From: Xenopus tropicalis
Taxonomy: Eukaryota > Chordata > Amphibia > Anura > Pipidae
DNA length: 64,000 nt
Assembly (NCBI RefSeq): GCF_000004195.4
Contig: NC_030681.2
Coordinates: 28,100,982-28,164,981 of the forward strand
Direction: 5' to 3'
In this document: piece after piece, positions 29,103-41,334 of the stretch
How the letters are laid out: every line of letters begins with the position of its first letter
Position numbering within the stretch: position 1 is the stretch's first letter
Notes under the pieces: model-generated
Databases searched by the model: none
Told to the model about the DNA's origin: nothing
Seen by the model: only the letters and a program-made list of their open reading frames with translations
Program-made: the position numbers and the translations under genes

Positions 29103-29502
29103 TAGGGGCACATTTACTAAGCCACGAACGGGCCGAATGCGTCCGATTGCGTTTTTTTCGTAATGATCGGTATTTTGCGATTTTTTCGGAAAATTGACGC
29201 AACTTTTTCGTTACCAATACGATTTTTGCGAAAAAACTCAAGTTTTTCGTAGCCATTCCGAAAGTTGCGATTTTTTCGTAGTGTTAAAACTTGTGCGAAA
29301 CATCACGCCTTTTAAGTTTTAACGCTACGAAAAAAGCGCAACTTTCGGAATGGCTACGAAAAACTCGCGTTTTTTCGCAAAAATCATATTGGTAACGAAA
29401 AAGTCGCGATAATTTCCGAAAAGTCGTAAAGGTGCCGAAAAAGACGCAAAATGTTCGTTTCAATTCGGACTCGGATTCGACCCATAGTAAATGTGCCCCA
29501 TA
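29103..29502. mobile_element. CpG-rich palindromic MITE
   Basis: The ends TAGGGGCACATTTACTAAG and TAGTAAATGTGCCCCATA are inverted. The body is a long palindrome dominated by TTTTTCG/CGAAAAA words (GGAATGGCTACGAAAAACTC near 29350 against its inverse near 29240-29260). Relatives are at 58862-59192 and, more distantly, the arms of the satellite-bearing MITEs. Confidence 0.8.
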
Positions 29503-32500
29503 ATCTTGAAGCATTTTTCCTTTCTTGCTCCTAATAGTCATCATCTGCCTCCTTAAAACTTTCAATGTACTTGCATATCCGCAAAAAAAACAACCATGTG
29601 AGAACCGAAGTCTGGCCACGGTCCCAGCACTCCATGCCAGTCCCTTGTTTACTGGTATGCAAGTATCTTAAATTAAACATCTCATAGAGGCAGAGGTCAC
29701 TTGTAGCCACAGGACACCAGTTGGAAAAGCTGCGCTCTACACTGGTAGGTATAATGTTAGAAAAAGAATGTCTTACTGGAAGCCTCTGACTTCTGTTATG
29801 TACAGGGCAGCCACAAACCAGACATCACAGCTAAAGGCGCTACATTCACTAAAGCAAAACCATTTCAAGATACGGCCCTCTCATTAGAGATACTGTTTGA
29901 AATTTATTTTTCCCAAAGCAGCCATGAAGGAACTAATAAAGAGACATTCTCACTGGTTTGTGGTCTCAGAGCTCTGTGCAACTTGTCTAATCAGGGTCTA
30001 GTGAATCACTTGCTGTCACATCAACGAGAATCTTCAATTGAAAAAAAAAAAAATCTAGCCTTTAAATATCCTCCATAAAAACATATATCTTTTCCTCTCT
30101 TCCCCTAAGGGGTACGGTTAATGTTTTAAGTATGTGGTTTGAGAAATTCTAGGTAGCTCCTGATAAAATTGTGCTGGCACGGAACACATGGGGCTGTTTT
30201 TAAGGAGGATGAATAATAACATTGGATTTTATTCATTCAGGGATTCTCCTTGATGCATGGCTGGAATTTTTTATATGTTTCCCCACAGAACTCCTACCTC
30301 CTGATGTGCTTGCTGTGAGTATTACCCAGTCCTGTCAAGTGTCACACACATTAGCTTGTCTGTCACTCTTTCATTATCATTCCCCCCACTCTCATGCTGG
30401 GAGAGAAGAAAATCAAGCAGTTCCCAGGTCACTGCTTGTCAGCAACATGATTGGTGTAGCTGGTACCTAGAAACTGTAGAATACTAGGGGGCATTTACTG
30501 ACACCTTGGACACTTATGCAAGTGCACATTATCACTAGGAATAATATTGCATAAGGTATAGAGGAGGCGGGGTTATAACACAACAAGGGGTGAGATGATG
30601 ACATTGAAGGGGCCACGCCGACAGATTTGGGCTTCTGTAGACAGTAGAAGGCTGACCTTCAAGCAGCAATACATGGCCAGTAAAATTGTAATACTGGCCA
30701 GGTGGTGACCCTAAATGCAAAAATGTGCCCCTTGGTGCTCCCTAAAAAGCACTTGCATCTGAGTTATGGGTGTGGCTTAAATAGCCAATTCCAGTAACCA
30801 GACTGGGTGACCGGGTTCTTTGGGTCATTTAGTGTAGTTAGTTATTTTGCTTAATTGCCCTGCTTTTCGTGACTTGTTCTATTATTCCACCAATGTGGTG
30901 AGGTATTTACCATGCTAGTTTTGTGGTAAATCTGCCCCTTTTTGAGTTATTATATAGTAACAAAAGAAACTGGAACCCAAAGGGGAGCTTGTGGGAATTT
31001 ACTCAAGCAACACCCAGGGTACCATTTAGCAGGGATTGGTCTGTGTTTGATTCACATCAGGGTTTTTCACAAAAACAAAGCACTTTTCCGTTTTATACAG
31101 CATATGCAACCAACAAAATGAAGTTAATTCTTCTATCAGGACAAACTAGTACAATAGCAGTCTGAATAACTAAGGAACCTGCTCTTTGTATCACACCTCA
31201 TCCACTATTAGGGCAAAATATTCCAAATGTCACTCATCGGTTTCTAATTCACTTTTCCTTAACTCTCCCAGCTGCAGCCACTCACTTCCTGGTTTCTACT
31301 TCCTGGCTCTGACATATATAAAAGTGTCCAAAGGAAGTCTGTGTCTGGCTTTTTTATTTATCATTTTCAGTAAGATATGCAAACTTCAGTGAAATTGCTA
31401 AAGCATTTTGTAGAATAGCAAATTATTATATCAGTTATGTTCCATTGTTAGTAGAATGCAGCAAGGCTGTGCCATGGTTTTATTGCTACAGGATGAATTG
31501 CAGGGAACGTATCAATAATCAGCCTGATAGAACATACTGATCCTGAATTCAAGTGCTTTCTATGGTTTAGTGAAGTATTGTTCCCCACACAAAAGCCTGA
31601 TAATTACCAGAAAATGCATTCAAACTTCATTTGAAAATTAGAAATGCATTTTACATACATTGTGTGATTTCAACAGGGAAGTTCACCTTTGCTCTTCATA
31701 CAGCTAAAAATACTCTATGCTTGTTGGGGGAGGTCGTTGACCCCTGGCTACTGTAATAAATCCCACTTTCCTCAATGTGTTACCAGGGCTACTTTAAGGT
31801 ACCAGTGGGCCCAGGGAAATGATCTCACTGGTGGGCCCCCACAGCTACCCCAAGATATTTGTAAAAGGACTACCCTCAAGCAGGAGAACTTGAATCTATT
31901 AAGGCAGTAAAGAAAAAATAGAATATAGTTAGTGAAGTTGACATAAGATCCAGGTATGCTATATATATAATATATATACACAAGTGGGATTCATTTTGGT
32001 TATTTTACTATTTCTAGAACCTGATTAAGAGATTTTTTTTCCAGTAAGAATGCTAGTTCATTGAAAATATCAGGTTGTAAAGACCTGTAATAGTAACATT
32101 ACATGTGAATGACATTAGTTTTAAATCAAATCCTGGAATAAATGCAGCTCTCAGAGATTGCAAATGATGCACAAAGCATTGCTCTAGGCCTAAATGCCTA
32201 ATCTTTATTAGTTATAGCGCTGAAAATTGCTGCTGTAAACGCCTTATTTATCTGCGCATTGAACAAACTGCCAATAATATGCTACAATCATCTCTCAATT
32301 TGTATCCTTGTTCAGGTTCATCGAAAGTACCATAGAAAGACTGCGGTGATAGAGCAGTGCAGATATAATACGAGCCCAAGGGACGAGTTATTACTAAAAT
32401 CCAAGCACAGACAAGTACTTACTCAGTCTTCTTTGCTTTTCTGTTTGAATGCTCCAAAATGCTGATACACAGTATATCCCGAAAAGCAGGTTTCTGCCTC

Positions 32501-32860
32501 TCAGCCCTTTGTTAGCTTCTCCTTCTCTATCAGCAGGAAAAGATGAAGAAAGAGTAAATGACTGCACACTAAGGGCTTCCGAGAACATTTTTCAAAAGTC
32601 ATAAAAGTAGAGTAAGGCATCATGGCTTGATAAATATATCTCTGGCCTATGAGTAAGAATGGCATAAGCCCATTACACATCCATTTTGACAATAGGCGAA
32701 GACTATATTGCAAATGAGTTTTTTCTCCTTGTGGTTCTGATCTCCCACGTAAAGTGAGATTCATTCTTACTTCACTTTGATGTATGCTGATGTTCTAAGG
32801 TTCCAAATTTTACATCATGTCCTAGCAACAGCACGCAAGCTTCAAGGTTGACCTATGGCC
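29503..32860. other. Intergenic region without a recognised gene
   Basis: No coding exon or clear element was found. The stretch 29790-30040 looks unique. A short TA-rich run is at 31960-31980. Confidence 0.4.
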
Positions 32861-32861
32861 A

Positions 32862-33113
32862 TTACCTAAAAAGAAAAGTAAAAAGGTACAAATCACTGGG
32901 GGTGCCAAATGTTAGGCACCCCCCAGTGATTGTAACCGCTTACTTTTTACCCTGGGTTGGTGCTCCTGTTAGGAGAAAATCGCACCAACCTGAGCTGAAA
33001 GGAAGCAATTCTCTTCTTTCTTTTGTCTTCGCACCACTTGCACCAGCCTGGGGTAACAAGTAAGCAATTATAATCACTGGGGGATGCCTTTTCTTTTCTT
33101 TCTTTTTCTTTAA
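32862..33113. mobile_element. Decayed T2/Kolobok-type MITE
   Basis: Contains AATCACTGGGGGTGCCAAAT with its inverse and TACCCTGGGTTGGTGCTCCT with its inverse, matching the interior of the elements at 15301 and 37595. The ends have lost the clean TTAAAGG motif. Confidence 0.65.
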
Positions 33114-33228
33114 TATCAACAGGAAGGTGTTTAGCCAATTTTATTGCGCCACAGACTAGCAAGCCAACCTGTGGCTAAATAAATTGGCAAAATGCCTTAA
33201 ATTGAGTGTTGTTCCTGTAGCTTGTAAC

Positions 33229-33488
33229 TGGGGATGCCCTCAATCCACTATTTTTGGATCTGGCCAAACCGAATCCTTCATAAAGAACCAAATCTGAACC
33301 CTATGCAAGTTATTCAAAACTGCATCATGCTATGGAAAGGTTAAAGAGATCAGCAACCTGTTTGTCATATAACTGTTTATATGACAAAAAGTCATGTGTT
33401 TTTAAGGATTCTGATTCAGTTTGGCCAGGCACATGGATTCAGCCAAATCCCAAACCTAATCCTGGATTTGATGCTTGCTGGCCACCCC
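33229..33488. repeat. Palindromic 'ggggatgc' MITE, copy 2
   Basis: Left end GGGGATGCCCTCAATCCACT, right end CCTGGATTTGATGC, inner palindrome around ATATGACAAAAAGTCATGTG. It carries many GGCCAAACCGAAT-type words. Confidence 0.6.
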
Positions 33489-33489
33489 T

Positions 33490-35390
33490 GCAAGAACCTA
33501 GTAGTCTGGTCATTGTTGTCTTCCCACAATTCCAGGCCTGCGTTTTATACAATATAATGCAAACATAATGTATGGTGTTCGGGACATGACGGAATGCATT
33601 AATCAATGTTGGTCTCATTAGGGACAATGCCAAGCCTGAAGCATAAATGCTAGTTCCAACTCTTACCAAATATTGGTTTATGTTAAACAAGCACAGTGCC
33701 CCAGCCGTTAAGGAATTTGGGTCACAAGTCAACATGTAGTTTCAGTCATTTAGATTTGCAATATAAATTAAGAAGCTGGTTTCTAAACCAGATGTCAGAA
33801 TTATAGGTTAAATAAATCGTCACCACATGGCTGATTGGGTTGGGTGCAGTTGGACTAGGGTTAATGGAAGAAGAGATGAGCTAGGGTTGATGGATTGTAG
33901 ATGGAAGAATTTGTATTTGGAAAAGTTATATTTTACAAAAATTGTTCGAGTTTACCAAACCAACAAAGAATGCCAAAGTCACTGAAATGGTATAAAGTAT
34001 ATACATGTTTGAATAAAGGCATACAAGACAATGCTGACATCATAGTATTTCAATGTTATTTCTATGTCAATATCAACAATGACTTACTTAACGGATATAG
34101 GTACATTGCTTTAAAAATAAAAACAAAACAGAGTTCAATTCCATTGCTGTGGTTTATAATGAGAGCCCTACATCTTGACCTGAGCAAGCTGAAGACTTAA
34201 GGGCATATTAAAAGGCAGACAAGATCTTTACAAAGTTCCCCAAAATTGATTCTTTTTTGGAAAGTTATCCTTTTACTGCTTAATAAGAATATTGAAAGAA
34301 ATGCTGGTATTACAGAAGTTGAATTTAAACTACTTTTGTCAGCCTTTGTGCAGGTTATATTTCAAACAGAGATAAATCTGTGTTTTATCAAGATCAAAGG
34401 CTATATATTAAAGCCAAAGGCAGTTTTAATGCAAGACATTTGGAAATATTGTCTAATTTCACTGTAATCTCTAGCAACACTAATCTATGCTGAGGATCCA
34501 GAGATAAGATCCTCCGTATATTCAAGCCAGTTGTAAATATGTCAATAAGACTTTGGTGAAAGACAGAGTTAGGGCAGATAACTGCAGGAGCAAGAATCTT
34601 TAATGGGAATCCGGGAGAATGATCTGAGCGCGCTGATGGCCTTAATCTTGGCCAGGTGACAAAATCATTATATGGTGACAATGATAGATCCGATCCGTAT
34701 CAGTGTTTGCAAGATGCCTGTGCTGGAAAGGGAGCCAAAATCCTTTGAACAGATTTTCTTTCCTTACAAGTACAGAGATTGCAGAGCTAGATATTTTGAA
34801 GGTCCTAAAAATCGATGAATACAATCTTTGTGGTCAAATAATATTGTGATATCATGGGAGATACTAAAGTTGGGTTAGTGAAATATACAGAGATCGCCAA
34901 GAAACTTAAGAAGTAAATAAGTCATAAGAAACCTATGTGCAGCATCACACTGAATGTTATTTAAAGGTGGCCTCGTGTAGGTCTGTACATATAGCCTGCC
35001 AGTACAAATGAGGGCACATTCAAAGTAATGGCACTGATATTTAATGTGAGAGTCTGCAATGACATTAAGCATGATCTTTATTTAGACTCTACTTCAGCAA
35101 CCAGAAATTAAAATGTGACATATCCAGGCCAAATATTTCCTGTGCCTACGCAGCAATGCATGATGAATAAAACACAGGTGCAGTTTTAAAGGAAATGGCT
35201 GAGGGTTTCTGTGTTAGCATCTGTTTTTCACTGAGCCAGGAATCCTAACCATATGTGCACTTTATTAGATCTTGAGTGCAACTATATTGCCAAAAATTGC
35301 CAGTTAAATACACCCTATCTGTCAGCTGCTGGTGCAAACGCCCAGTATTACCAAGCTGTGGCATGGATATTACTTCAAAAAGGTCTAAGG
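33490..35390. other. Intergenic region without a recognised gene
   Basis: Open frames here are short and match nothing recognised. Near 33840-33900 there is a weak internal duplication (GACTAGGGTTAATGG / GAGCTAGGGTTGATGG). Confidence 0.4.
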
Positions 35391-35682
35391 CAACGGTCCT
35401 CAAACTACGGCCCGTGGGCCAGATCCGGCCCCCCAGGGGAATTTACCCGGGCCCCCCGCTGCGTCCTCACCACTGGAAGCGGAGGGAGAGGACTCGGGGG
35501 AGCGGGACGGGGGAGCTGAGAGGGAGGAAGGACGGCAGGTAGGACTGAAGGGAGCGCCAGGTAAGAGGGGTTGCGGGGAAATGCCGCCGCTGACGGGGGA
35601 AGGTGTTGATGGTGGTCCAGCCCCCCAGCAGTCTGAGGGGCCCTTGATACAGCCCCTTGGGTCAGAAGTTTGAGGACCCCTG
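35391..35682 (+). mobile_element. Short hAT-type element with perfect 8-bp target duplication
   Basis: A 292-bp GC-rich element with ends CAACGGTCCTCAAACT and AGTTTGAGGACCCCTG. It is flanked by GTCTAAGG at 35383-35390 and 35683-35690. It has no transposase. Confidence 0.9.
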
Positions 35683-35709
35683 GTCTAAGGTCTAAGAAGA
35701 AAAATGTCC

Positions 35710-35997
35710 AATAGAATCTGCTATCTGGAAACCTGTTATCCAGGAAGCTCCAAGGACCATAGAGTCCATTTTAAATGATTTTGCTTTTCTCTGTAATAAT
35801 AAAACAGTAGCTTGTACTTCTCAGATCCCAACTAAGATATAATTTATCCTCATTGGAAGCAAAACAATCATATTGGGTTTAATTACAAGTTTTTTTTTAG
35901 AAGACTTAAAGTATGGAGATCCAAATTATGGAAAGATCCCTTATCCAGAAATCCCCAGGTCCTGAGCATTTTGGATAACAGGTCCCATACCTGTATT
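35710..35997 (-). repeat. Palindromic 'caggtat...atacctg' MITE, copy 3
   Basis: Ends CTGGAAACCTGTTATCCAG and GATAACAGGTCCCATACCTG. The core AACTAAGATATAATTTATCC is inverted relative to copies 2, 4 and 5. The hAT at 35391 is inserted beside it. Confidence 0.75.
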
Positions 35998-36051
35998 TGA
36001 CAATTTTCTAGTTGAACAAAAAGAATACAAACAAATTCACTGCCACTCTAG

Positions 36052-36235
36052 GGGGCACATTTATCAAAGTACTACAGGTCCAATTACAAATAATTCATCT
36101 TTTTTTTAAAGTTTACAACTTTTGCATATTTTATGCGATATTTACGACAATTTGTGTGACAAAATCGTATTTGTCGCAACGAGTACGAAAGTTCCGGATT
36201 CATTCAAGCTTCGGTATTGTGACTTTTCCTTGCTT
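36052..36235 (-). repeat. Solitary arm of the satellite-bearing MITE family
   Basis: GGGGGCACATTTATCAAAGT, TTACAAATAATTCAT and CAAAATCGTATTTGTCGCAA through TTCAAGCTTCGGTATTGTGA are the reverse complement of the right arm at 10223-10427. It stops exactly where that copy enters the 52-bp satellite. No satellite unit follows. Confidence 0.8.
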
Positions 36236-36734
36236 AAATTATGTTTACTTTTCAAAAAGTTGTGTTTGGGTGGCGTTCCCTGAAATAAAGTTATCTCAGT
36301 ATCTTCCATACCATGACTGATTACAGGAAAGTTATGAAAGAAGTGTAAAACTACACACTTCCTGGTTCATTCCCCCTTCCTTCCCCTCCTTAGCTAAGTC
36401 CACAGTGATGTTGCTTATGTAACTTGCATTCAGTCATGCCCTTGTGATCCAGTGTCAATATCCTGGTTCCGCTGACAGTCAGTAAAGCGCATAGTAGAAC
36501 AATGATTACCTGACAATGACTACAGCATGTTAAATAGTTAAAAGTAAATAACTAGACATGCAACGGGCTCAGCAGAATATGATTCCTGCTATGGGTTTTA
36601 TATAGAAACATGTTGGGTTGTCACTTGTATCTTATTACATTACAGTTCACTTTAAAATTAGGTGTTTGCATGGAGCAGACGTGACATAGACATGCTATCC
36701 AGTTTTTTCAATTAGCAAGTCAAATATCCTATAC

Positions 36735-37225
36735 AAAGACAAGAGGTCCTCAGCACTCACCCATTACCAATACAGGTATATATAGGAGATAAAGACATTC
36801 TGTGCATTAAGCTACCAAGAAATGCCCTCCTCTTTAAGCAAAACTATCTCTTAGTTTGCCCATATATTGCAATATATTCAAGCTGGCCAACTACGTCAAA
36901 GTCATCCCTTCTGGCCAGTCCTACACTGACTTATGTGATTCATTAAGAATTCTACTGCTTCAATATACATTTAACAAAGCAACTTACTTGCTTTCAAGGT
37001 TAAAACCCCAAAATGGTTGCCCTTTTATCACCTGACTGTAGCTGGGAAGAGTGGGAGCTACAACATGGAGCTGGCCACTGCTCCTGTATAAAATCTAGCA
37101 AAGAAGGGAAAGTTGTGCTTAACCACTAAATTTTAAACCATTAGGCGGGGGTGCAATGAGGCTGTGACCACAAAATACATATAGGCAACAATAAGAAATT
37201 GTCTTGTTGTTGTCTATATATATAC
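36735..37225 (+). repeat. Dispersed repeat family A, copy 2
   Basis: About 490 bp from AAGACAAGAGGTCCTCAGCA to GGTGCAATGAGGCTGTGACC, followed by a TA tract. It is highly similar to the copy at 45060-45520. Confidence 0.75.
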
Positions 37226-37226
37226 A

Positions 37227-37262
<36 letters not shown>
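37212..37262 (+). repeat. (TA)n microsatellite
   Basis: Alternating TA tract directly after family A copy 2. The same junction occurs at 45512-45582. Confidence 0.95.
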
Positions 37263-37265
<3 letters not shown>

Positions 37266-37289
37266 TGCAATTATAATACATATAAAATA

Positions 37290-37594
37290 CGTCTAAAATA
37301 CATACAGACAACAACAAGAGATCTTCTGCACTCGCCCATTATCAATATATATAGAACATTAAAACATTCTGTGCATTAAGCTACCAAGAAATGCCCTCCC
37401 CTTAAAGCAAAACAGGGATTGTTTGTCCAAATATTGCAATATATTCAAGTCATCCCTACACTCACTTTTATCTAATTCATTAAGAATCAATTAAGTTGTA
37501 CTCACCACTAAACCACTTTTAAACCATTATGCTGGAGTGCAATGAGGGTGTGACCACTATATTTATAGAGACAAAGACAAGAGGTTTTTCAGCA
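37290..37594 (+). repeat. Dispersed repeat family A, copy 3 (shortened)
   Basis: Contains AACAAGAGATCTTCTGCACT, CATTCTGTGCATTAAGCTAC and a shortened tail ending GCAATGAGGGTGTGACCACT. Confidence 0.65.
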
Positions 37595-38015
37595 TTAAAG
37601 GGAAACGAAAGGTAAAGTCACTTGGGGGTGCCAAAATGTTAGGCACCCCCAAGTGACTTTAACCGCTTACCTCGTACCCCGGGCTGGTGCCCCTGTGAGG
37701 AGGGAACAGCACCAGCCCGGGGTAGCTGCAGGCGCTTCCTTCCTCTTGTATCGCTGCGCGCGCATGCGCAGTAGAGAGAAAAGCCGAACTTAAACATTAA
37801 AGTCGGCTTTTCACTCTACTGCGCATGCACCCACCGCTGGCATTCAGGAAGAGGAAGCCAGAACACGGAAGCGCTGCGCTCCAGGTGCCCCGGGCTGGTG
37901 CTGTTCCCTCCTCACAGGGGCACCAGCCCGGGGTAAAAGGTAGGTGGTCAAAGTCACTTGGGGGTGCCTAACATTTTGGCACCCCCAAGTGACTTTGACT
38001 TTCTTTTCCCTTTAA
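37595..38015 (+). mobile_element. T2/Kolobok-type MITE, 421 bp
   Basis: Ends TTAAAGGGAAACGAAAGGTA and GACTTTCTTTTCCCTTTAA, with TTAA at both edges. It shares the hairpin modules AAGTCACTTGGGGGTGCC, TACCCCGGGCTGGTGCC and CTACTGCGCATGCACCC with the element at 15301. A central inverted pair AAGCCGACTTAAACATTAAA-like/AGTCGGCTTTTCACTC is visible. Confidence 0.9.
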
Positions 38016-38105
38016 GCTATTAAAAAATTCCCTGCCCTACTCTCTCTGTTTTGCTTAAATGAAGGGTATTCATTAGTAGCTTTATGCACAAAATGTCCTA
38101 ACATC

Positions 38106-38338
38106 CAGCGGCATAACAGCAATGTGCCAGGCCTCCCTACAGAGGGCCCAGCGTGCACCTACCTGGTCCTCGCTCCACCCGCCTGTTCTCTGGCCACTGC
38201 CACTGAGTAGCTAAGAGTGTGGCTGGGAAGGGGGGAATTCTTAGACCAATATAGGAAGCAGACCCCACGGTCCAGTCACCCCTGTGCCCGGGTCCCCTGT
38301 GACCATGGGGTCTGCTTACTCTATGGTTATGCCACTGC
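38106..38338. repeat. MITE with 'ggcataac' inverted ends
   Basis: AGCGGCATAACAGCAATG at the left faces CTATGGTTATGCCACTGCT at the right, with GGCCTCCC/GGGGTCTGC-type sequence inside. Confidence 0.5.
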
Positions 38339-38380
38339 TAACATCATATATCTACAGTATATATTTATATATATATATAT

Positions 38381-38824
38381 ACAGGTATAGGACCTGTTAT
38401 CCAGAATGCTTGGGACCTGGGGCTTTCCGGATAAGGAGTCTTTCCGTAATTTGGATCTCCATACCTTAAGTCTACTAAAAAATAATGTAAAAACTTAATT
38501 ATACCCAACAGGATTGTTTTGCCTCCAATAAGGATTAATTATATCTTAGTTGGGATCAAGTACAGGTACTGTTTTATTATTACAGAGAAAAGGGAATCAT
38601 TTAACCATTAAATAAACCCAATAGGGCTGTTCTGCCCCAACAAGGGGTAATTATATCTTAGTTGGGATCAAGTACAAGGTACTGTTTTATTATTACAGAG
38701 AAAAAGGAAATCATTTTTAAAAATTAGAATTATTTACTTATAATGGAGTCTATGGGAGATGGCCTTTCCGTAATTCGGAACTTTCTGGATAATGGGTTTC
38801 CGGGATAAGGGATCCTATACCTGT
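38381..38824 (+). repeat. Palindromic 'caggtat...atacctg' MITE, copy 4, with internal duplication
   Basis: Complete inverted ends ACAGGTATAGGACCTGTTAT and GGATAAGGGATCCTATACCT. A block of about 105 bp containing TAATTATATCTTAGTTGGGA and TACTGTTTTATTATTACAGA is present twice in tandem. Confidence 0.85.
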
Positions 38825-38839
38825 AGTGATAATGGGTGA

Positions 38840-39686
38840 GTGCAGAGGACCTTTTGTCTTTGTATAAATGTTATGGCCACAGTTTCGCTGCACCCCACCT
38901 AACAGTTCCAAATTTAGTATTGAGCACTAGTAATGAGCAACATTTTTGCCAGGCATGGATGTTGGGGGGAAGGGGGGGCTTCTGAAAGGCCGCCTCAGGG
39001 CGGTAAGGACCAGGAACACCCCTGGATATACCACATATTTGTGAGCCAGATTATATTAAAATGATGGAGACTATTAAATGACCTAAAATGTTATTAAAAT
39101 GATGAAGAATACTTCATCAGAACACTAGTTTTAATAAAAAGTAACAGATATCCACTTCTATATATAAATCGCATATAAATCCTGACGTCCCCAGACACCC
39201 ATCTTAGGGAGGCAAGAGATGTAACAGCATAAGGATATTGAGTCCACATTTTAAAATATAAATTATTATGCCACTTCTTATCCTGCACTCCAGACTGATT
39301 GCTAAGCACATCACAGCCAATGTACTACAGTATAGATACAAATCTGTAACTTTGACCTTGATAAGAGCATACTAAGATATCCATATGGGATCAATGGCAC
39401 GCGTGATCAGAGTGAAGGTCACCTATATGGGCATCCTGGCTGCCAAACCCTCACACTCTCTATCTAGTGGGATTCACTAAGACAGGCCATTAAATTAAAT
39501 AAAAATAAAAGAAGTCATGTCCTTCATAAGAGTAAATCAGAGCAACACTAAGATTCAGCTATGGAGCCTTTTTTTAATTGAACAAAATAAAAAAAAAACA
39601 TAATAGATTTTATGTGGATTCTTATATGTTTTAGATTTTTACATTTCACTGGAGTGTTTCAACATCCACAAGGAAAGTATAATTCT
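38840..39686. other. Intergenic region without a recognised gene
   Basis: The first 100 bp resemble the tail of family A in reverse (GTTATGGCCACAGTTTCGCT). The rest shows nothing recognisable. Confidence 0.4.
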
Positions 39687-39711
39687 ATTATTATTATTAT
39701 TATTATATTAT
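39685..39711 (+). repeat. (ATT)n microsatellite
   Basis: A run of ATT units. Confidence 0.9.
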
Positions 39712-39731
39712 CCTCTATAGATCCTATATAC

Positions 39732-40038
39732 CAGTGATCCCCAACCAGTGGCTTGTGAGCAACATGTTGCTCCCCAACCCCTTGGATGTTGCTCCCAGTG
39801 GCCTCAAAGCAGGTGCTTATTTTTGAATTCCTGGCTTGGAGGCAATTTTTGGTTGCATAAAAACCCAATATAACGCCAAACAGAGCCTCCTGTAGGCCGA
39901 CAGTCCACATAGGGGCACTTAAATAGCCAATTATTGCTCTTATTGGCACCATCAGGAACCATTTTTATGCTTGTGTTGCTCCCCAACACTTTTTCCATTT
40001 GAATGTGGCTCATGGGTATAAAAGGTTGGGGATCCCTG
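39732..40038 (+). mobile_element. hAT-type element, 307 bp
   Basis: Ends CAGTGATCCCCAACC and GGTTGGGGATCCCTG, flanked by CTATATAC and CTATATAT (seven of eight positions). Contains CAACATGTTGCTCCCCAACC and TTGGTTGCATAAAAACCC. Confidence 0.88.
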
Positions 40039-40039
40039 C

Positions 40040-40840
40040 TATATATCCTATATCTAAACTTGTACTCAATTTTTTCTGTACAGCACCAAAATATTTTATC
40101 ACAAATATGTCTTTTTATTGATGACAGTGGATCAAATATGACAAGGTTAAAAAAAGGGCTCCTTGTTCATACTGCACAATAAATAGTTAGGATTTAAACA
40201 GCAGAGTGCAGTGGGCTTTCTGCTTATCAACCCAGGCATTATTTAAACATTAGGGCAGTGGATGTAATGTTTTTCATTTCATGCTCCACTTGAAGGTCCA
40301 AAATTTGGGCATGGCCCCCTTGAAGGTCCAGACTATGGTCAGGGCCCTCTTTAGTTTATATAATAAGTGCTTATTTAGGAAAATATAAGTGTATATTGAA
40401 TATGTGAATATTCAGTCACAGTTTCAAGAGTATCAGGGACAGCAAAAACATATTCACTCCAAATCTCATCATAACTGACCTTCATGGCTGTCAGGTGTAA
40501 CTAGGAAAACAAATGGTCTGACCTTCATTCTTAACACAGCCTGACACTGCTCCGAGCCCACCCAAGGTGAGAAGCTGACAGTTTGGGAATCACTGCACTA
40601 AAATTATATCTCTAGGGACAGGATGGGTTGGTTCATGCAAATGGTGCTTCCAACTTGTTGTTAGCCACATCTTGTCCAGTGGAATGGGAGTTTGCCTTAA
40701 TAGGAGAAAGAGCTAGATAAGACTCCATTGTTCCCCATTCATATGCTCTGGGTTAAGACATTATTGCCTCACAGGAAGCAGTTGCTATCAACCACAGTTA
40801 GTATTTAGAGGATAATGTGTATTTCTACACATGTAGGGGG
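40040..40840. other. Intergenic region without a recognised gene
   Basis: No feature recognised except a short internal repeat CTTGAAGGTCCA near 40290 and 40319. Confidence 0.4.
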
Positions 40841-40979
40841 GGGAGATTTATAAAAATGTGAGTTTAGAGCTTAATACAAAACAAATCACCCATGTTCTAT
40901 TCATTCCTATGGGATTTTTAGAAGTGTATTTAAAGTGAATGAAATGCATGAAAAATACTCTTCTAAAAATCCCATAGAC
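40841..40979 (-). repeat. Small palindromic MITE (family B), second copy
   Basis: Reverse complement of the element at 8379-8519 (AATGTGAGTTTAGAGCTTAA, CATTCCTATGGGATTTTTAG). The hAT element that follows inserted at its right edge, and its final bases form part of the hAT target duplication. Confidence 0.7.
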
Positions 40980-41334
40980 CAGGGCTGTCCAACTGGTGCC
41001 CATGCGGTCCGCGACCCCCTCTGTGTGGCCCCCCCCACTTGTCTGGCTGCTTTGATGTCTTACCTTTGTGTAATCTTTAAATGGTATCAGTATTGAGATT
41101 AACTGCCCCCTGCACTGCTCACACCTCAGATTCAAACTGTAATCTCCCTGTATTGTTTAATCATGTAATCCCCTGTACTGTTCACACCTTTTAATGCCTG
41201 CATTATTCACTCCCTGCATTGTTCACACCTCAGGCTCAGACTGTAATCACCCATATTGTTTACCCGTTCACACTTCAGACATTCCCTCTGACACATCCAG
41301 CATTGTGTCACTGTATGCTGCCTTTGTGTGCCAT

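Noticed and set aside
33901..34200. 99-codon + strand frame
   Set aside because: Low-complexity AT-rich translation with no family resemblance or splice context.
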